Assembly: GCA_050084985.1 (NCBI GenBank) | Contig: JBITNC010000001.1 | Location: forward strand, 52,886,001-52,950,000 | DNA length: 64,000 nt | From: Nageia nagi | Lineage: Eukaryota; Pinophyta | Direction: 5' to 3' | Shown: positions 21,450 through 34,667 of the stretch, one piece after another | How positions within the stretch are numbered: the first letter of the stretch is position 1 | How the letters are laid out: the number at the start of each line of letters is the position of its first letter | The notes under the pieces: model-generated | Seen by the model: only the letters and a program-made list of their open reading frames with translations | What the model was told of the DNA's origin: nothing | Database searches by the model: none | Made by a program: the position numbers and the translations under genes

Positions 21450-24105
21450 GTAAACATAAGAGAAGGTATAAATTTCTTCCTTCTTGGTTATTCTATGGAT
21501 TATTTCATTTTTGATATTAGAATACTAAAATATTTTGTGAGATGTATTAATTTATTTTTTTTAGAAAAAAATGATCGAAATTGCAATACAATGCAATTTT
21601 TATACTAACCTCTTATGTGAGTCGCAATTTTTTTACAAAATTACTGAATACATTAATATTATTTTTCCTATACAAGAAGATAGTATACAATTTTTTTATC
21701 TTTTATGAAAATTTTCGTTTGCACCTTATAAATTTTTTTTTCTTATTTAAAAAAAAGGTGCTTGCTTTTTTTATTTCTAAAAAAAAATATATTTTTTAAT
21801 ATGCTTTGTAGAAATATTAAAATAAAATGTTGCATTTCTTTTTCTACAAAAGATATATATATATATATATATATATCTTTACTGTATAATTTATTAAAAA
21901 AAATGAAGAACTGCAATGCTTGTTTTCTTTTCAATTTTTAAAAATAAAAAAACAAGAGGGGTTGACTTAGAATAGCAACGCTCTCTGGTAGCACATTCAT
22001 TGACAACCCAGAGCATCTATTTTTCCTTGTTCCTCTCATCCCGTCCATATCTGTTCAGTTGTGGCCATTTTTTTTCTTCAAAATAATCTCTCAACCCCTC
22101 ATTAAAGTTGCACTCTCTCAACATGGAGGCAGAGGTGCAGTGCATGATGTGCTACTGCCCCTTATGGTTTGGTAATACATTTGGCCTTAAAAGCTCTACC
22201 TTCACCCTTCGAACCCTTCATTTGCGTCGCTCCCTCGCTCAGTCGAAGTCCTTTTTTCTCTTGGAGCCTCTCCATGTGCCGCCTCTCTCCATACTCATTC
22301 TCACTCGATGCCTATCGTTCAGCTGCCTCCCATCTCCTTTCTCCATAAACCACCTTTTATCTCCTGTAAACCCCTGCTGTTTGACCGCTCGGACCTGTGC
22401 GACCATCCTTCTTCACGGCCTTTCCATAGCCTGACTCGCCCTTGGAAGATTGGGACTATCTCTCTGTCGCCCGCAATTATCTCCTCACGGTTGACCTTTG
22501 TTCTTCGCACACCTCTTATGTGGACAGAGGGAAGGTGAGTTGATTTGGGTAGGGGCATTTGAAACCCCTCTCCTTCGCCACTCCCACTGGTCCTTCGACA
22601 CATACGCTCGACCACTCACTGCTCTCCTTCTGATTGTTCGACCATTCCCATGTGACCCTTTAAGAATGGTCGCCTTCCTCATGGCCCTAGCTGTGCTGCG
22701 ATCGACCCCCCGAAAATTATGACTTGTACTTAATATTAATATTAAAGAGCATTCCAAAATAATTTAGATTTTTTTTTTAGCAATTTAACTTAAATTTTAC
22801 TTTGGGTGTGTTATTTTTAGAAGTAGTAAGGGGTACCTTCTTTAATTAGTATGGTAAGAAGGTGAATCTCTTATCTTTAATGTTACTATTGGAAGGAATT
22901 TTTAATATGGAGTAATTCTATTTACCTAACACTAAATTTTTATGCATTGATCAAAATTGTACTAATGCTTACAAATATAAGCAATTACTTAGGTAATTTT
23001 TTTTTTAGCATTTTCTTAGTCAAAGTTCTAAGGTAAACTAGCATATTTTTCTCATGCTATAGGGATCATGTTTTCTAAGTAAAAAAAAAAATAAAATTAT
23101 GTGAATTTTGTTTACTTAAAATTTTTAGATCCTTATATCAAAGTTGAATGTCTATTACTTTGAATTTCATAGATCCTCATATTGCATAGATTTTAATTGT
23201 TTATAAAATTCTTATGCAAAGATGGACTTGGAAATAATACATGCTTATTACTTAAAAATTTAAGTTATGATGCAATTTACTTCCTTATGCAAGAATGGAC
23301 TTATGCAAAATTAAGAATGATGTAAAAGATGTCCTTTAAGGGTTGGTAAACAAAATCCATTGAACATTTAAGTTTCAAATTTTGAATAGATGATATTTTA
23401 TTTATGCTCTTTTACTTCATGTTTCACACTTTGATTTATTTGCTTATGCAAATAAAAATGCAAATATTGATATGAGCAATCTTCTAAAATGAACACATCC
23501 GTATGTACATTTTGCAACATGATTTATGTAAGGAGCCATGAGATGAGGATAAGTAGACTGAAAACTTTAAGTTTGATGATCCAAGTGGTAAAAAGTTAGT
23601 ACTTCTTAATTGCCCCTAAGTCCTCTGTTGGTTTGGACATAACTCCAATAGATGGATAGGCATGTGTAGTGATATCATATGTTCGCACATCCATTTAGGA
23701 ATTATTCTGATAATTTAAAAGGATAACTTGAAACCTAATCAATATGATCGATCCAATATACATTATAACCTTAAAAAATAGTAGGTACTTCTCCTTATGA
23801 GAGTATAATACTGACCATAGCAAACTGGTTGAAGATTGGTAATACATGGGCTCCTCTTGTGTGGGAATCCAAATGAAAGCATAATTTTAGATAAAAAATA
23901 AACTTCAACAATATCACTCTACATCTACGATTCTTGGTAATGATAAAAGTATTTGGGTATGTGGAATGTATATTTGAGTTGTAAAATATTTGCACTTATG
24001 AATCAAATCAAGCATATCTTTGTTAATTAAATGTAACATGTAAAATTTAATATATAATGTTATTTATTAAACCATATGCTTATTATTTTTCACATTTTTA
24101 TGTAG
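21450..24105 (+). other. Leader of element B, putative intron
   Basis: Starts at GAG|GTAA (GT at 21450-21451) and ends at TATGTAG (AG at 24104-24105), four bases before the gag ATG at 24109. Inside lie a (TA)n tract at about 21850-21877, a GC-richer patch at about 21990-22725 and a block at about 23320-23910 that aligns with 54175-54790 in element A. ORFs in the GC-rich patch overlap on both strands, have no recognisable domain and look like composition effects. Confidence 0.55.
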
Positions 24106-24108
24106 CAA

Positions 24109-26822
24109 ATGGAAGACTCTTTTTTATCTAAACATATTTTTGATGGTTCCAACTTTGAGATTTGGAAATCTCAAATGAGAGCTAAGTTGCAAGCAAGAAA
24201 TCTTTGGTAAATAGTGAATAAGAACCTTCTATCTCTTACAGATGAAAAGGTACTAGAGGTTTACAACATAAAGAATGAGTTAGCAACCTCCATAATCTTT
24301 TGTGCAATTTCAAATGATGTGCTCTTGATGATCTACTCTTCAACCTCTGTATAGAAAGCTTGAGATAAGCTTATGCAAATCTATATTGGTTCAAAGTTTT
24401 CAAGAATATTTACCATTCTTTAAAAGTTACTTCAATCTTATCAAAGGAAAGATGAAAATGTGGTTATCTATTTGAATAAAATCATTGACCTAAGGACCCA
24501 ACTTGTTGCTTATAGATGCAATTAAGTCAATGATAAGTTTAAAATCTTCATCGTTCTCCAAAACTTTTCTTCAAAGTATGGTAACTTTATGATGGTTATG
24601 AAAATAAGGTTTGATGATGAAAAAGAAGTCCTCCTTTTAGACCCTTTCTAGGCTTCTTTTGAAGCATAAAAAAACTTTTAACAAAAAGATGTTGATTTTT
24701 TCTTCTAAGAATAATAACATTGCTCTTGGAGTAATCAAAACTTTTTTTAAGAAGATGATCTCTATATTGTAGATCAAGTTCTAATAAAGATTTATCTGCT
24801 ACAAATATTTATTCTAGAGGCAATCTTTAACATCAACATTTAGGGCATGTTGGGTAATCTTTCAAGTTTCTTATAGGTTGAAGTAATAAGCACTACTATT
24901 TACACTTTGAATAAATGTCTCATAAAAATAATTCAAAGTAAACTCTTTTTGAAGCATGGTCAAAAAGAAAACCTAATATTTCACACCTTAAGGTGTTTAG
25001 TTGTGAAGCATTCTCTTACATTATTTTCGAGAAAAAGAAGAAGTTAGATAAAAAAATTGAAAAATGCATCTTTGTAGGTTATGATAGTCAGCATAGAAGC
25101 TACAGGCTCTACTCTCCATCTTATAAAGTCATGTTTATTTTAAAGGATATAAAGTTTAATGAACTTCCTAAAGAATCTACTTCTAATGAAGATGTTGATG
25201 ATCAAGAGGACTCTTCAGTTGCACTTAACTAGTTAGATATTGATGTAGATAAATCACCTTAAGATCAAAATTTACGAACATAAAGGGTAATAAGGAGCAT
25301 GACCTTGAATAAATCTTTATTTATCAAGATTGAAAATAAGCATGAGCCTTCAACCTTCAAAGAAGCTTCTAAGCATGAGTGCTGAATGGAAGCCATAAAA
25401 GTGGAGTATGAGGTGCTCATAAAAATAAAACTTAGGATTTGATTCCTTATCCCAATGAAAATAATGTGACTGGTAAAAAGTGGATCTACAAGGTCAAATT
25501 CAATTCTATTAAGAATATTAAGAAATACAAGGTAAGGTTAGTAGCTAAAGGTTTTGCTTAAAAATATGATGTAGATTATGAAGAAACCTTTCCTCCTATA
25601 GCAAAGATGCTTACTATGAGAATTATCATTGCTCTTTCTACAGCTTAAAGATGAAAAGCTTTTCAACTTAACATCAAGAATGCATTCCTCAATGGTGATT
25701 TAGATGTAAAAATCTCCATGAATCAACTAGAAGGGTTTATTATGAAAGGTAGAGTCCTTTGTGTGTAAGCTAAAAAAGTCATTGTATGAACTTAAGCAAG
25801 CACCTAGAGCCTAGTATAAGATTTTAAGATTCTTTACAGATATTAGATTCTTCAAGTATTTTTTTAACTTTGATATATATGTGCTTAATCAAACAAAGTA
25901 CATGGTCTTGATTTTCCTTCATATAGATGATCTTTTGATTACTAAGAACAATGATAAAATTATTCGAGAGTGCATATCCAAATTTAAGATAATATTTAAA
26001 ATGATTGGTCTTGGTATCTTGCACTACTATCTTAGAATGTAAGTGTATCAATACAAAGATTGTATTTATCTTAATCAATCTAAGTATATATAAAATATGT
26101 TGTAGAAGTTTAGAATGGAAGAGTGTAGACATGTTGTTATTCCAATCTCTCCTGGAATCATTATTTTTCTTAGCTCCAACTCTCAGTTATCTAATGCTAC
26201 AACTTACAAGCAATTAATTGGTAGTCTTCTTTATTTAACTATTTTTAAGTTAAATATTACCTTTGCAGTGAATCTAATGGTACGATTCATGTAAAAACCA
26301 TATGTTGAACATCTCATTATTGTTAAAAAAATCTTGAGGTATGTTGCAGGGATTAAGAACCTTGCTTTCAAGTATTTTAAATGTTTCTCATTTGTTCTCT
26401 CTAGATTCTCAAATTTTGACTATGAAGGACGTAAAGATGATAGAAAATTAACCTTTATGTATGTATTTAGCATTAGTTTAAGTGTTATATCTTAGGCTTC
26501 CAAGAAGCAACCTATTATTTCTCTTTCCACCATATAAGTTGAATACCGTGCCATGTCTGTTGTAGCCCAGGAAGCTATTTGGCTAAGGTATCTTCTAAAA
26601 AAAATTAGGTATGAATAAGATGGCTCACCTTTGATTTTTTTAGATAATCAATTAGCTATCTCTTTGGTTAAGAATCTTATGTTCTATCAAAGAATAAAAC
26701 ATATGAAAATTCAAGCATATTTTATCAGAAAGAAGGTTATTGATGGCATCATACACCTAGAGTATTGTCCATCCACCTTAAACTTCGTTAATGTTTTCAT
26801 TAAGTCCCTTTTGAAAGCTTAG
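24109..26822 (+). pseudogene. Degenerate gag-pol of element B
   Basis: Gag begins after ATG at 24109 with KHIFDGSNFEIWKSQMRAKLQAR, matching element A. Protease and integrase core are deleted. The integrase C-terminus (24993-25232: KCIFVGYDSQHRSYRLYSPS), RT (25380-26050) and RNase H (to 26822: DNQLAISLVKN...) remain, with dozens of stops and shifts. Confidence 0.9.
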
Positions 26823-27654
26823 TTTTGTATGCTTATGGATGCTATTATATCAGTGAAGTTACCCTCAAAGGAGAGTAAAATTTGAATTCTTATGTTGAAT
26901 TCATGTTTATGATAACAACTTCACCTCTAGAAGGATTTTATGTTGTATAGTGTTTATTTTGTTGTACACCTTTATGGTAAATTTTTAAAAAGGTTTATCA
27001 TTTTCTAAAATTTGTTACAATCTCATCAAAAGGAAGATAAAAATATGGCTATATACTTGAACAAAATCATTGACCTAAGGATCTAATTTATTGCTTATAA
27101 GTGCAAAAAGATTGGCCAATCTAGCATTATTCAGTTATCCATTTATGAGAAACTCTTATGTGTTTTTTGTTATCATTCAATTATCCATATGTGAGAAACT
27201 TGTATGTGCATGCTTTATTTTGTAATGATAATTAACACATGTTTTATATATAACAAATGACTATAAGTTTTGGTTTGACATCTTTATGATGACTTATAGA
27301 GCACCATTGATCAGTTTATGATGGCATTTGTTTGATTCATCTAGCCTTGTTGATATGAATATGTTGCATCTAACTAATCTTATTATTTGAGATTACAGGT
27401 TAATTATTTCTAATATGCAAGCTCTTGAAGATTCTTTATGACTTCCAATTGGATGACTACTTCATGTACATTGAAATTAGTTATGATTAATGATTGTATT
27501 TACCAAAGTAGTGAGTCTCAAAATAAATCTTTCTTACTTCACAAATATGTAAAAAAATTCTTATCTTTGATGTATTTGTTTGAAGGAGTACTCTCTTACT
27601 TTTTCTCTTTCTTCTCTCTTATTCACTCTATCCTAATATTGCATTAAGGGTAAG
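26823..27654 (+). other. 3' UTR of element B
   Basis: It begins near a first, decayed polypurine-like CAAAGGAGAGTAAA (26865-26880) and ends with a second, GCATTAAGGGTAAG, against the 3' LTR. Remnants of the 3' hairpin units (TTATCCATATGTGAGAAACTTG type) occur at about 27130-27220. Confidence 0.7.
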
Positions 27655-28140
27655 TGTTGGAATGTATAATGCATTATTGTAAAGATTTGTATTAATCCTC
27701 TTTATAAATTCACTAATACTTAAGGTTATCATTAGATACCTTAATTATTTAAGTGAATATGATAATGTAACTTGTCCTACACTCTATGTCATGAGCATGC
27801 CCCTTGGGTAAAAGAGAGTGAATGTCATGCCTTTGTAAATTGGGTAAAAGCATGATCTAAAGAAGGATTTTTTCTTATAAATATAAGGATTCTTCTTTAT
27901 TATCACACACCAATTTGTGGAGTAAAATTATGCTATAGGATTGTGTTTAGGAGATGAGATTAGGAGATTTGTAAGAGTTCATATTTGTGAATGAAGTGAG
28001 ATCTAGATAGTGGATGTACTCCTAGTTGAAAGAACCATTTATATCTTGAGTGATCTTTATGAGTTTGTTAAATATGATTTGTAAGCTTTCATGTGATCTT
28101 GGTGGTTTAATATTGCATTTTTTATAGTGCAAATCCTTCA
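27655..28140 (+). repeat. 3' LTR of element B (486 bp)
   Basis: Aligns throughout with 20852-21349 but is 12 bp shorter and visibly diverged, consistent with an old insertion. Confidence 0.92.
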
Positions 28141-30090
28141 CATGATACTAAACCTGATCCAAGAGAGAAGTAATTTCCATTTGTGCTCTTTTATCATCCA
28201 AATTGTTACCCCAATCACTATCACTGAAACCTATGAGTTTGAACTTAGAATTACATGTATAATGTATTCAAAAATTTATTGTTCCCTTCTTTTTGTTGTC
28301 TTGATATGTATAATTGATGGATTACTCATGTATCTTAAACTAATGAAATAGTGAACTAAAAATATGGTCTTGTGTTTGTTAAAGACATGAGGATTCCAAC
28401 AATGCTCCTATACTCTTTCTTGTTCACTTTTGATTCTTCATCTTCTTTGTAAAGATGTTCTCCATGGGATGTAGGTGTTGCAATAGGTGTGCAATTCTCT
28501 ATTCTAAATTTCTTTAGCATATCATGTACATATTTGGATTATGATACAAAGATCTCTTCTTTTGTTCGATGCACCTCAAAGTCAAGAAAGTAGCTCATCA
28601 AACCAAGATCTTTCATTTCAAACTCAATTATCATTTGAGTTTTGAAATCTTAATTCATCTTTTTTTTTATTTTCTATGAAGATCAAATTCTCTACATACA
28701 AACAAATAATCAAAATATCAAATCCATTTTTCTTAAAATACAAGGTAGGCTCACTTACACTTCTTTGAAAGCTCACACTTTTGAAGAATCCATCAATTCT
28801 TATATACCAAGCTCTTGAAGCTTGCTTTAACCCATACAATACCTTCTTGAGTTTGTACACATGGTATTCTCTTCCTTGAACCTCAAATCCTTGAGGTTGT
28901 GTTACATACATCTCTTCATAGATTTTACCCATTAAGAAAGACACTCTTTACATCCATGTGTTGGACTGTCCAACTTTTGCTTACAGTTAAAAAGAGCACT
29001 AATCTTATTGTTTCTTATCTTTACACAACCATTGCAAATGTCTCCTCAAAATCCATACCATATTGTTGTGTGAATTCTTTTGCCACTAGCCTTGCCTTGG
29101 ACCTTTCAATGCTTCCATCACCCTTGCATTTTTTTTTATACACCCACTTGGAACCAACAACCTTTTTACCTTTAAAAAACTCATAATGTTCCTAAGTATC
29201 ATTCCTCTCAATAGTATGAATCTCCTATTTCATAGCTTGCATCTAAACAACATTAGAACAAGCTTCTACATAAAAATATGGCTCAACAATAGTAGAATTT
29301 AAAACATAATTTGACATAGAGGAACAAAGTTCATAATTTACCATTTCACCTTTGGGCTCTTCATGATATTCATCTCCATAAAATTGAATGTTCTCTAGCC
29401 TTGCAACTAGATTTTGCATTTCTTGGTCTTGGATCCTTGTAATTCTCCTCATAGTGTTACCATCTATGATTCGAATTTGTGGGTAATATTTCAACAATAT
29501 CTTGCCTTTGTTACCTTTGATTCATCATCTTTGCATTGGGTCAGCTTGGTGCACTCACACTTCTTGGTGTTGTGGTGGTGCTAGATGGTCTTGGTGAGCT
29601 TGGAACACTCACACTTAATGGCTATCCTTTATTTTTACAAGTCACAACATGGTTGGGTTTCTCTTTTGTTCATGTGTTCTCCTCCAAACTCTCATCTTCA
29701 AACACTATCTATTGCAATTTTTTATTACTATATTCTTCCCTTCATCAAAAATGGCATCTCTAGACACAATTGTCTTGTGAGTCTCAGGATTATAGAATTT
29801 TTAAGCCTTGGAATGCTCATAATATCCTATAAACACACAAGCTTCATATTTAGCATCCAAATTCCTCCTCTTTTCATCATTTACATGCACATATGCAAGA
29901 CAACCAAACAGTCTCAAGTATTGCAAATTTGGTTTTCTTTCAAACCAAGCTTCATAAGGGGTTATTTTATTCAAGCTTCTTGTAGGAAACCTATTCAAAA
30001 TATACATAGTTATTCTTACTACTTCAGCCCAATAAATAATGGATAAATTATTACTTTGCATCATTCTTCTAACCATCTCAACCAATCAAG
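28141..30090 (-). pseudogene. Copia relic C, integrase C-terminus to RNase H
   Basis: From 30085 downward on the minus strand: end of integrase (MVEMVRRMMQSNNLS...PYEAWFERKPNLQYLRLFGCLAYV), a linker (29243-29497), RT start (GSKWVYKKK near 29140), RT (28624-28944: EEMYVTQPQGFEVQGREYHVYKLKK), and connection/RNase H start (GFSDSDWGNN near 28230). The RT active-site Asp pair is lost (YVENL at 28680). The rest of integrase, protease and gag are missing beyond 30090. Confidence 0.88.
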
Positions 30091-31250
30091 GTAATTATTA
30101 ATTGTAAATACAATATTAGTTACCTAATTTGGTACGTTGCATATGAGAAACCTTGATTATTTTAAATTGGCATTTAATAGGTAGTAATTATTATTTAGCT
30201 CCCCTCTTGGATATTTGAGGTAGAGTAACCTGATTCCTAAGGAATTACATAGACTATGAGGTATTAGAAGATTTCACACTTGGACATTGGGTTTGAGGAG
30301 AGGATTGGGAAATTAAGATGTGAAATTGGACATCCCAAGATACCCATGTCTCCCTTAGAGGCTCTTAACATGATGGCGATGATACCTAGGCACATGAAGG
30401 ACTCTCATAATCCAACATTGGCATTCAAGGCCCTTGGATGTGATTACACCCATCTCAGGTCACCTCATCTTAGACATAGGGATATGAGATCTCAAAAATC
30501 ACCCCTAGACACCATTGAATGAGATTACAATAATCCCAATGCATGATTAGAGATGAAGTTATCTTCCACAATAAAAGAAGGATTTTTGGAATATAATATG
30601 ATTCGATTATTATTATTCCTTGGTTTGGGTGTTTCTCTTCCTAGATTTCATTCTTTGAACTGAGGTACATGTAGCAGGGTGCACTACAGGACTTACGTGG
30701 TTGCACACTTGGGGGTTGGAGCAACCTAAGTTTTTAGCCATCTATTCAGGGGGTGTTGACATTACCCTTGGATTAGTAGAATATTGTTACTGGATCTTTC
30801 ATATTCCACCATAGTTGTTGAAGGAGGAAGCCTTAGTGCAAGCCTTGTCATGTTGCAGATTTGAACCATGGAGTATTAGTCTTCATTGCATTAACATTGT
30901 AATTAAGGTTCACTACATTACTATTTAAATACAATTATATTTGGTATTTATTCTAATATTCTTGGATGTTGGATATGGAATGGATTATTGTGTTAATTGT
31001 ATGTGATCTAGCCTTCCTTGTTCTTGCGTTGGGTTTGTATGAACATTTACTTGTTATTTCTTAAGATCTAGCCTTCATAGCTAGATGTTGGGGTTGTTGG
31101 AGTTGTTTGACCCCTTTTTAGTGTGATGTTAACATACTTGCTTGATATCTTGTTAATTGGCATAGCTCATGGAATATTAACCTTCTTGGTGTGATCTTGG
31201 CTCCTTGGGAGCACTTTGCCCCATATCTGAGGCTCAGAGTGTGATGTCCC
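30091..31250. other. Unassigned sequence, possibly old LTR material
   Basis: No protein motif found. An 80-codon ORF at 30280-30522 has no recognisable domain. The start of the following stretch, TGATGTCCCTACCCTAGGG at 31251, resembles some plant LTR beginnings, but no second copy or TSD is present in the window. Confidence 0.3.
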
Positions 31251-32400
31251 TACCCTAGGGACAATTTAGCTAATTTTGATTATTATTTTATTTATGGAAT
31301 TTGAGGATTTGTGTAATATCTAAGTGAGCCCAATTTAGACTCATCACACATTATTTTATAAAAGCAAAAAAAACTCTTTTCAAACTTGAAGAATTCATTA
31401 TCATATTTAGAATCTAAAATTGTATAAATTCATGATAGAATATCACTTTTGAAAATAATCTTAGCTTTTTGTACTAAAATGATTATGGTGATTTATTGAC
31501 TTTTCTTTTGAGTTTGATTCCAAAATTTATGATTTTATTATAGAATACAAACTTTGCATAAAAAATTAAAGTATCTAATTTACACAAGATCTAAATTGAC
31601 AAAATAAGGTAAAACGTAAAGAAAAAAAATTATTTTATTTTATATCCATTTTTTATTTATTTTTTACTTTCATCAATCTCCATTATGAATTCTTAAAAGA
31701 AAAAAACTTACCTTGAAAGAAGAGTTTGAAAAATAATTTTGATATATTACAAAATTAGTTCTAAGCTAAAACATCTAGAAGATGAACAACTAAATATAAG
31801 AAAAAACTTGTAAATGCTAGAAGAAAATAATAAACTGATAAAAAATGAAAATGAAAAACCTAAAAATTGAAGTTGAAATCTTACAATTACATCTAAAACC
31901 AATAAAACAACTTCAACAAAAATTTGAACACATAACCAATCTTTATTTCAATCTAAATAAAAACTTGAATAAGCAAACAATGTAAATGATTCAAATATTG
32001 ATATATCTTTTTCAAATATGTTGCCTTTAAACCTTCCCCTACAAAAGTTTAAACAAATGGAGAATACATGCTAGATCAAGAACAAGTTAATAGGTATTTA
32101 AATTTATTCATAGTAGGTCTAGATGAAATAGATCAATAGAATACCTTCGAAATGGTTGCAACCAATCCTAAAAATTAACACTATCGAGATTGAAAAACCT
32201 AAAAGAATAGGGAAAAAACTAAACAACAGGAAGAGGTTGGTTTGTATTAAGGTGTCCTCTTCCACCTTTACACAAAACATATTTTTCAACTCTCTAAAAT
32301 TACAAGGAATTGGAATTCTTATTAATGAATATTATCATGGAATAGCTGAGAGAGATATTCATCCATTATTGAGAAGAGAATAAATACATGTAGATGTTCT
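31251..32400. other. AT-rich, coding-like decayed stretch
   Basis: About 31740-31970 reads as charged helical sequence on the plus strand (LEDEQLNIRKNL-type), and 32156-32383 is a 75-codon ORF with FFNSLKLQGIGILINEYYHG. I recognise no family. The stretch next to relic H could instead be part of H's 3' LTR on the minus strand. Confidence 0.3.
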
Positions 32401-32465
32401 TGTACAATAACATAATTAGATAACCACCATATGTAGCCCTAAATATTTATTAAATATAAACTAGA

Positions 32466-32472
32466 GTAAATG

Positions 32473-32517
<45 letters not shown>
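32466..32517. repeat. (TA)n microsatellite
   Basis: About 25 TA units with no interruption. Other (TA)n tracts occur in the leaders of B (21850-21877), E (47443-47461 and 47522-47541) and A (52259-52317). Confidence 0.95.
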
Positions 32518-32518
<1 letters not shown>

Positions 32519-32540
32519 GACTAATGTATTATTTGTAACA

Positions 32541-32826
32541 CCTCCTTTTATACATTAGGTCTTTAATGGACATGAGAGGAAGCTTCGAAAGTATTCAAAC
32601 TTTTCACTGTCAAGATATTTGTTGAAGACATCTACAATTTGCTTCTTTGTAAAAATGTAGTGGAGTTGGATGTTGTGTAGTGAAACATGATCCCAAATGA
32701 AGTGCACCTATATCTCAATGTGTTTTGTGTGCTTGTGAAAACAAGGAGATTGAACTAGTTTCAATACACCTTGATTGTTGTAATATAGAACTTATCAAGA
32801 TAGATAACTCCAAGATCAAAAAGCAT
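32541..32826 (-). pseudogene. Copia relic H, RNase H C-terminal fragment
   Basis: Minus strand: HTKHIEIQVHFI followed by QLHYIFTKKQIVDVFNKYLDS...KFEYFRSFLSC, the copia RNase H tail, then a purine-rich AAAAGGAGG and TGTTAC, possibly the start of H's 3' LTR at 32540. It is separate from G's RNase H tail at 33050-33130, so it is a different element, perhaps the target into which G inserted. Confidence 0.65.
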
Positions 32827-33036
32827 TGTATTAGGTTATAATAATACCTTAATACACAAGAAGATTGACTCTTAACATTCATCTTCATGGGTGACCCTTG
32901 AGATACAATGTAACTCTTCATATTCTCCTAGAAATGACACCTAGAATTCTACCACATACTTAGCTACAAATTTACTAAATACAGTAACTAGTACTATATT
33001 ATATTACCATAATCCTTAAGGATTAGGTGTCTAACA
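32827..33036 (-). repeat. Candidate 3' LTR of element G (about 210 bp)
   Basis: G's RNase H tail is followed on the minus strand by ATTAAGGGTAGAA (polypurine-like) and TGTTAGACACC ending at 33036, a normal LTR start. The other end at about 32827 is inferred from where relic H's RNase H resumes. The partner LTR is beyond the right edge, so this is unverified. Confidence 0.45.
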
Positions 33037-34149
33037 TTCTACCCTTAATCCGAAGGGGTATTGTAATTCTAAGCATCTTCTTGAACTTCTTGAATTTTTC
33101 TCTTCCAAGTGCCTTGATAAAGATGTATACTATTTGTTCATTTATAGAATAACATTTCAATTGAATTATCTTAACCTCTGCATGATATCAAATCACGTGG
33201 TACTTCATGTTGATGTGCTTTGTTTGATCATGAAACTTTGGATTCTTGGCCAATTGAATTGCAGAAATATTATCAATCAGAAGTGGATTTGGATGCATCT
33301 ATTTTTCTTGCAAATCTTCCAATATCTTCTTAAGCCACACAATCTCGTTTGTTGCCTTTGTAGTAGCCACATACTCTACCTTTGTATTGGAATCTATCAA
33401 AATAAATTATTTTCATGATCTCCAATACACAGCTACTAATCTAAGACTCATGGCATATCCTGAAGTCAAAACTCCATTTTTTTTATCACCATCAAAGTTT
33501 GAATCTGTATATCTAATCAATTTGAAGTCTCCCACCTTGGAATACTTGAGCCCTAATTCTTGTGTTCCTTGCAAATATATGAGAACTCTTTCTACTACAT
33601 TTTAATGCCCTTAACAAGATTTTTGCATAAACCGAGAGAGAATTCCAACGCAAATGAAATATTTGGTCTAGTTGTGGTTAGATATATGAGACTTCCAACA
33701 AGTTGTCTATACTTTGTTGCATCTTCAAATGCATTCCCTTCAATAGGTTTCAACTTTAAATTTTGTTCCATTGGAGTGAAAAGAGGATTACAATATGTCA
33801 TGCCAAATATATTCAACAACTCTCTAATGTACTTTCTTTGGAAAATAAAAATGTAGCTTGAGTTTTGTGTCACTTCAATGCCTAAATAGTAATGAACATG
33901 TCTCATATATGTCATTTCAGAACCTCTCTTCAAATATTATTTCATGAATGCAATGTAACTTTCATTGTTTCTTGTTATCAAAAGATATCTACATACACCA
34001 CAAGATATACAACAATTTTGCCAACTTTTCTAACAAACAAAGTTGCATCATCAATATTAAAGTGTTCAAAGTTTATCTTCAAGAGATGCTCAATAAGCTT
34101 TTTGCACTAAGAATGAGGAGCTAATTTTAGGCCATACAAGGACTTGATG
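33037..34149 (-). pseudogene. Copia element G, RT/RNase H segment
   Basis: Minus strand includes HYYLGIEVTQNSSYIFIFQRKY and YRQLVGSLIYLTTTRPNISFAL (33595-33933), RNase H (33134-33420), and the tail KALGREKFKKFKKML near 33080. It joins 50540 across element F at an RT sequence reading KSLYGLK. Several frameshifts. Confidence 0.88.
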
Positions 34150-34620
34150 TGTTAGAATTCCTAATGCATTATTGTTTAGTATCTAAAAAGTGTTTCACTT
34201 AATTCATCCAAATACCAAAAAGTATTTATAAATACCTTTTTAGTATTTATGAATTAAATATGTCTAACTTGACCCTTCTTAACCTCATATAAACCATTGG
34301 TAAAAAGATGAGTTAAGTTAAGGTGGGGTTCTCTCCTATTAATAGAGAGCTTGACCTTGTTGTAAAACAAACTTGATGAGAGCAAAGTTATGCTTATTCC
34401 TTGTAGGTTGATAGGAAGAGAGAGAGGTTGTTCACATTATAAGAACTATCTTTGAGAAGTAAAGATCCTAAGTTAGAGTGGAGTACTCTCACTTTGAGAG
34501 GAACCACTATACATGGTTCTCTCTCTCGTGTGTTATTTGAGTGTTTTTCTCTCTTTTTGTTACTTCAAGTGGAAAGAAAACGCTAAGGTGATCTTGGGTG
34601 TGGGTCTTTCATCTCTTTCA
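34150..34620 (+). repeat. 5' LTR of element F (471 bp)
   Basis: TGTTAGAATTCC...TCTCTTTCA. A TATA-like stretch near 34335 (CTATTAATAGAGAG) corresponds to CTATAAATAGAGAG in the 3' LTR. Confidence 0.92.
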
Positions 34621-34667
34621 ATTGGTATCAAAGCCTTACTTGGAGGATCTTCTACTTCATTTAAGAG

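Larger units (their letters stand above)
20852..28140 (+). mobile_element. Ty1/copia element B, decayed
   Basis: LTRs at 20852-21349 and 27655-28140 flank a leader, degenerate gag-pol and a 3' UTR. TSD CATGA at 20847-20851 and 28141-28145. The site just after the 5' LTR, TTGGTATCATAGC, is a mutated tRNA-iMet-type PBS. Compared with element A the coding part has two internal deletions of roughly 0.5-0.6 kb each (near 24755 and 24845) that remove protease and the integrase core, plus many stops, so it cannot move on its own. LTR family as D and E. Confidence 0.92.

Noticed and set aside
22108-22722. Several overlapping ORFs on both strands in the leader of element B
   Set aside because: They lie in the GC-richer leader patch, lack domains and conflict with one another; composition explains them.
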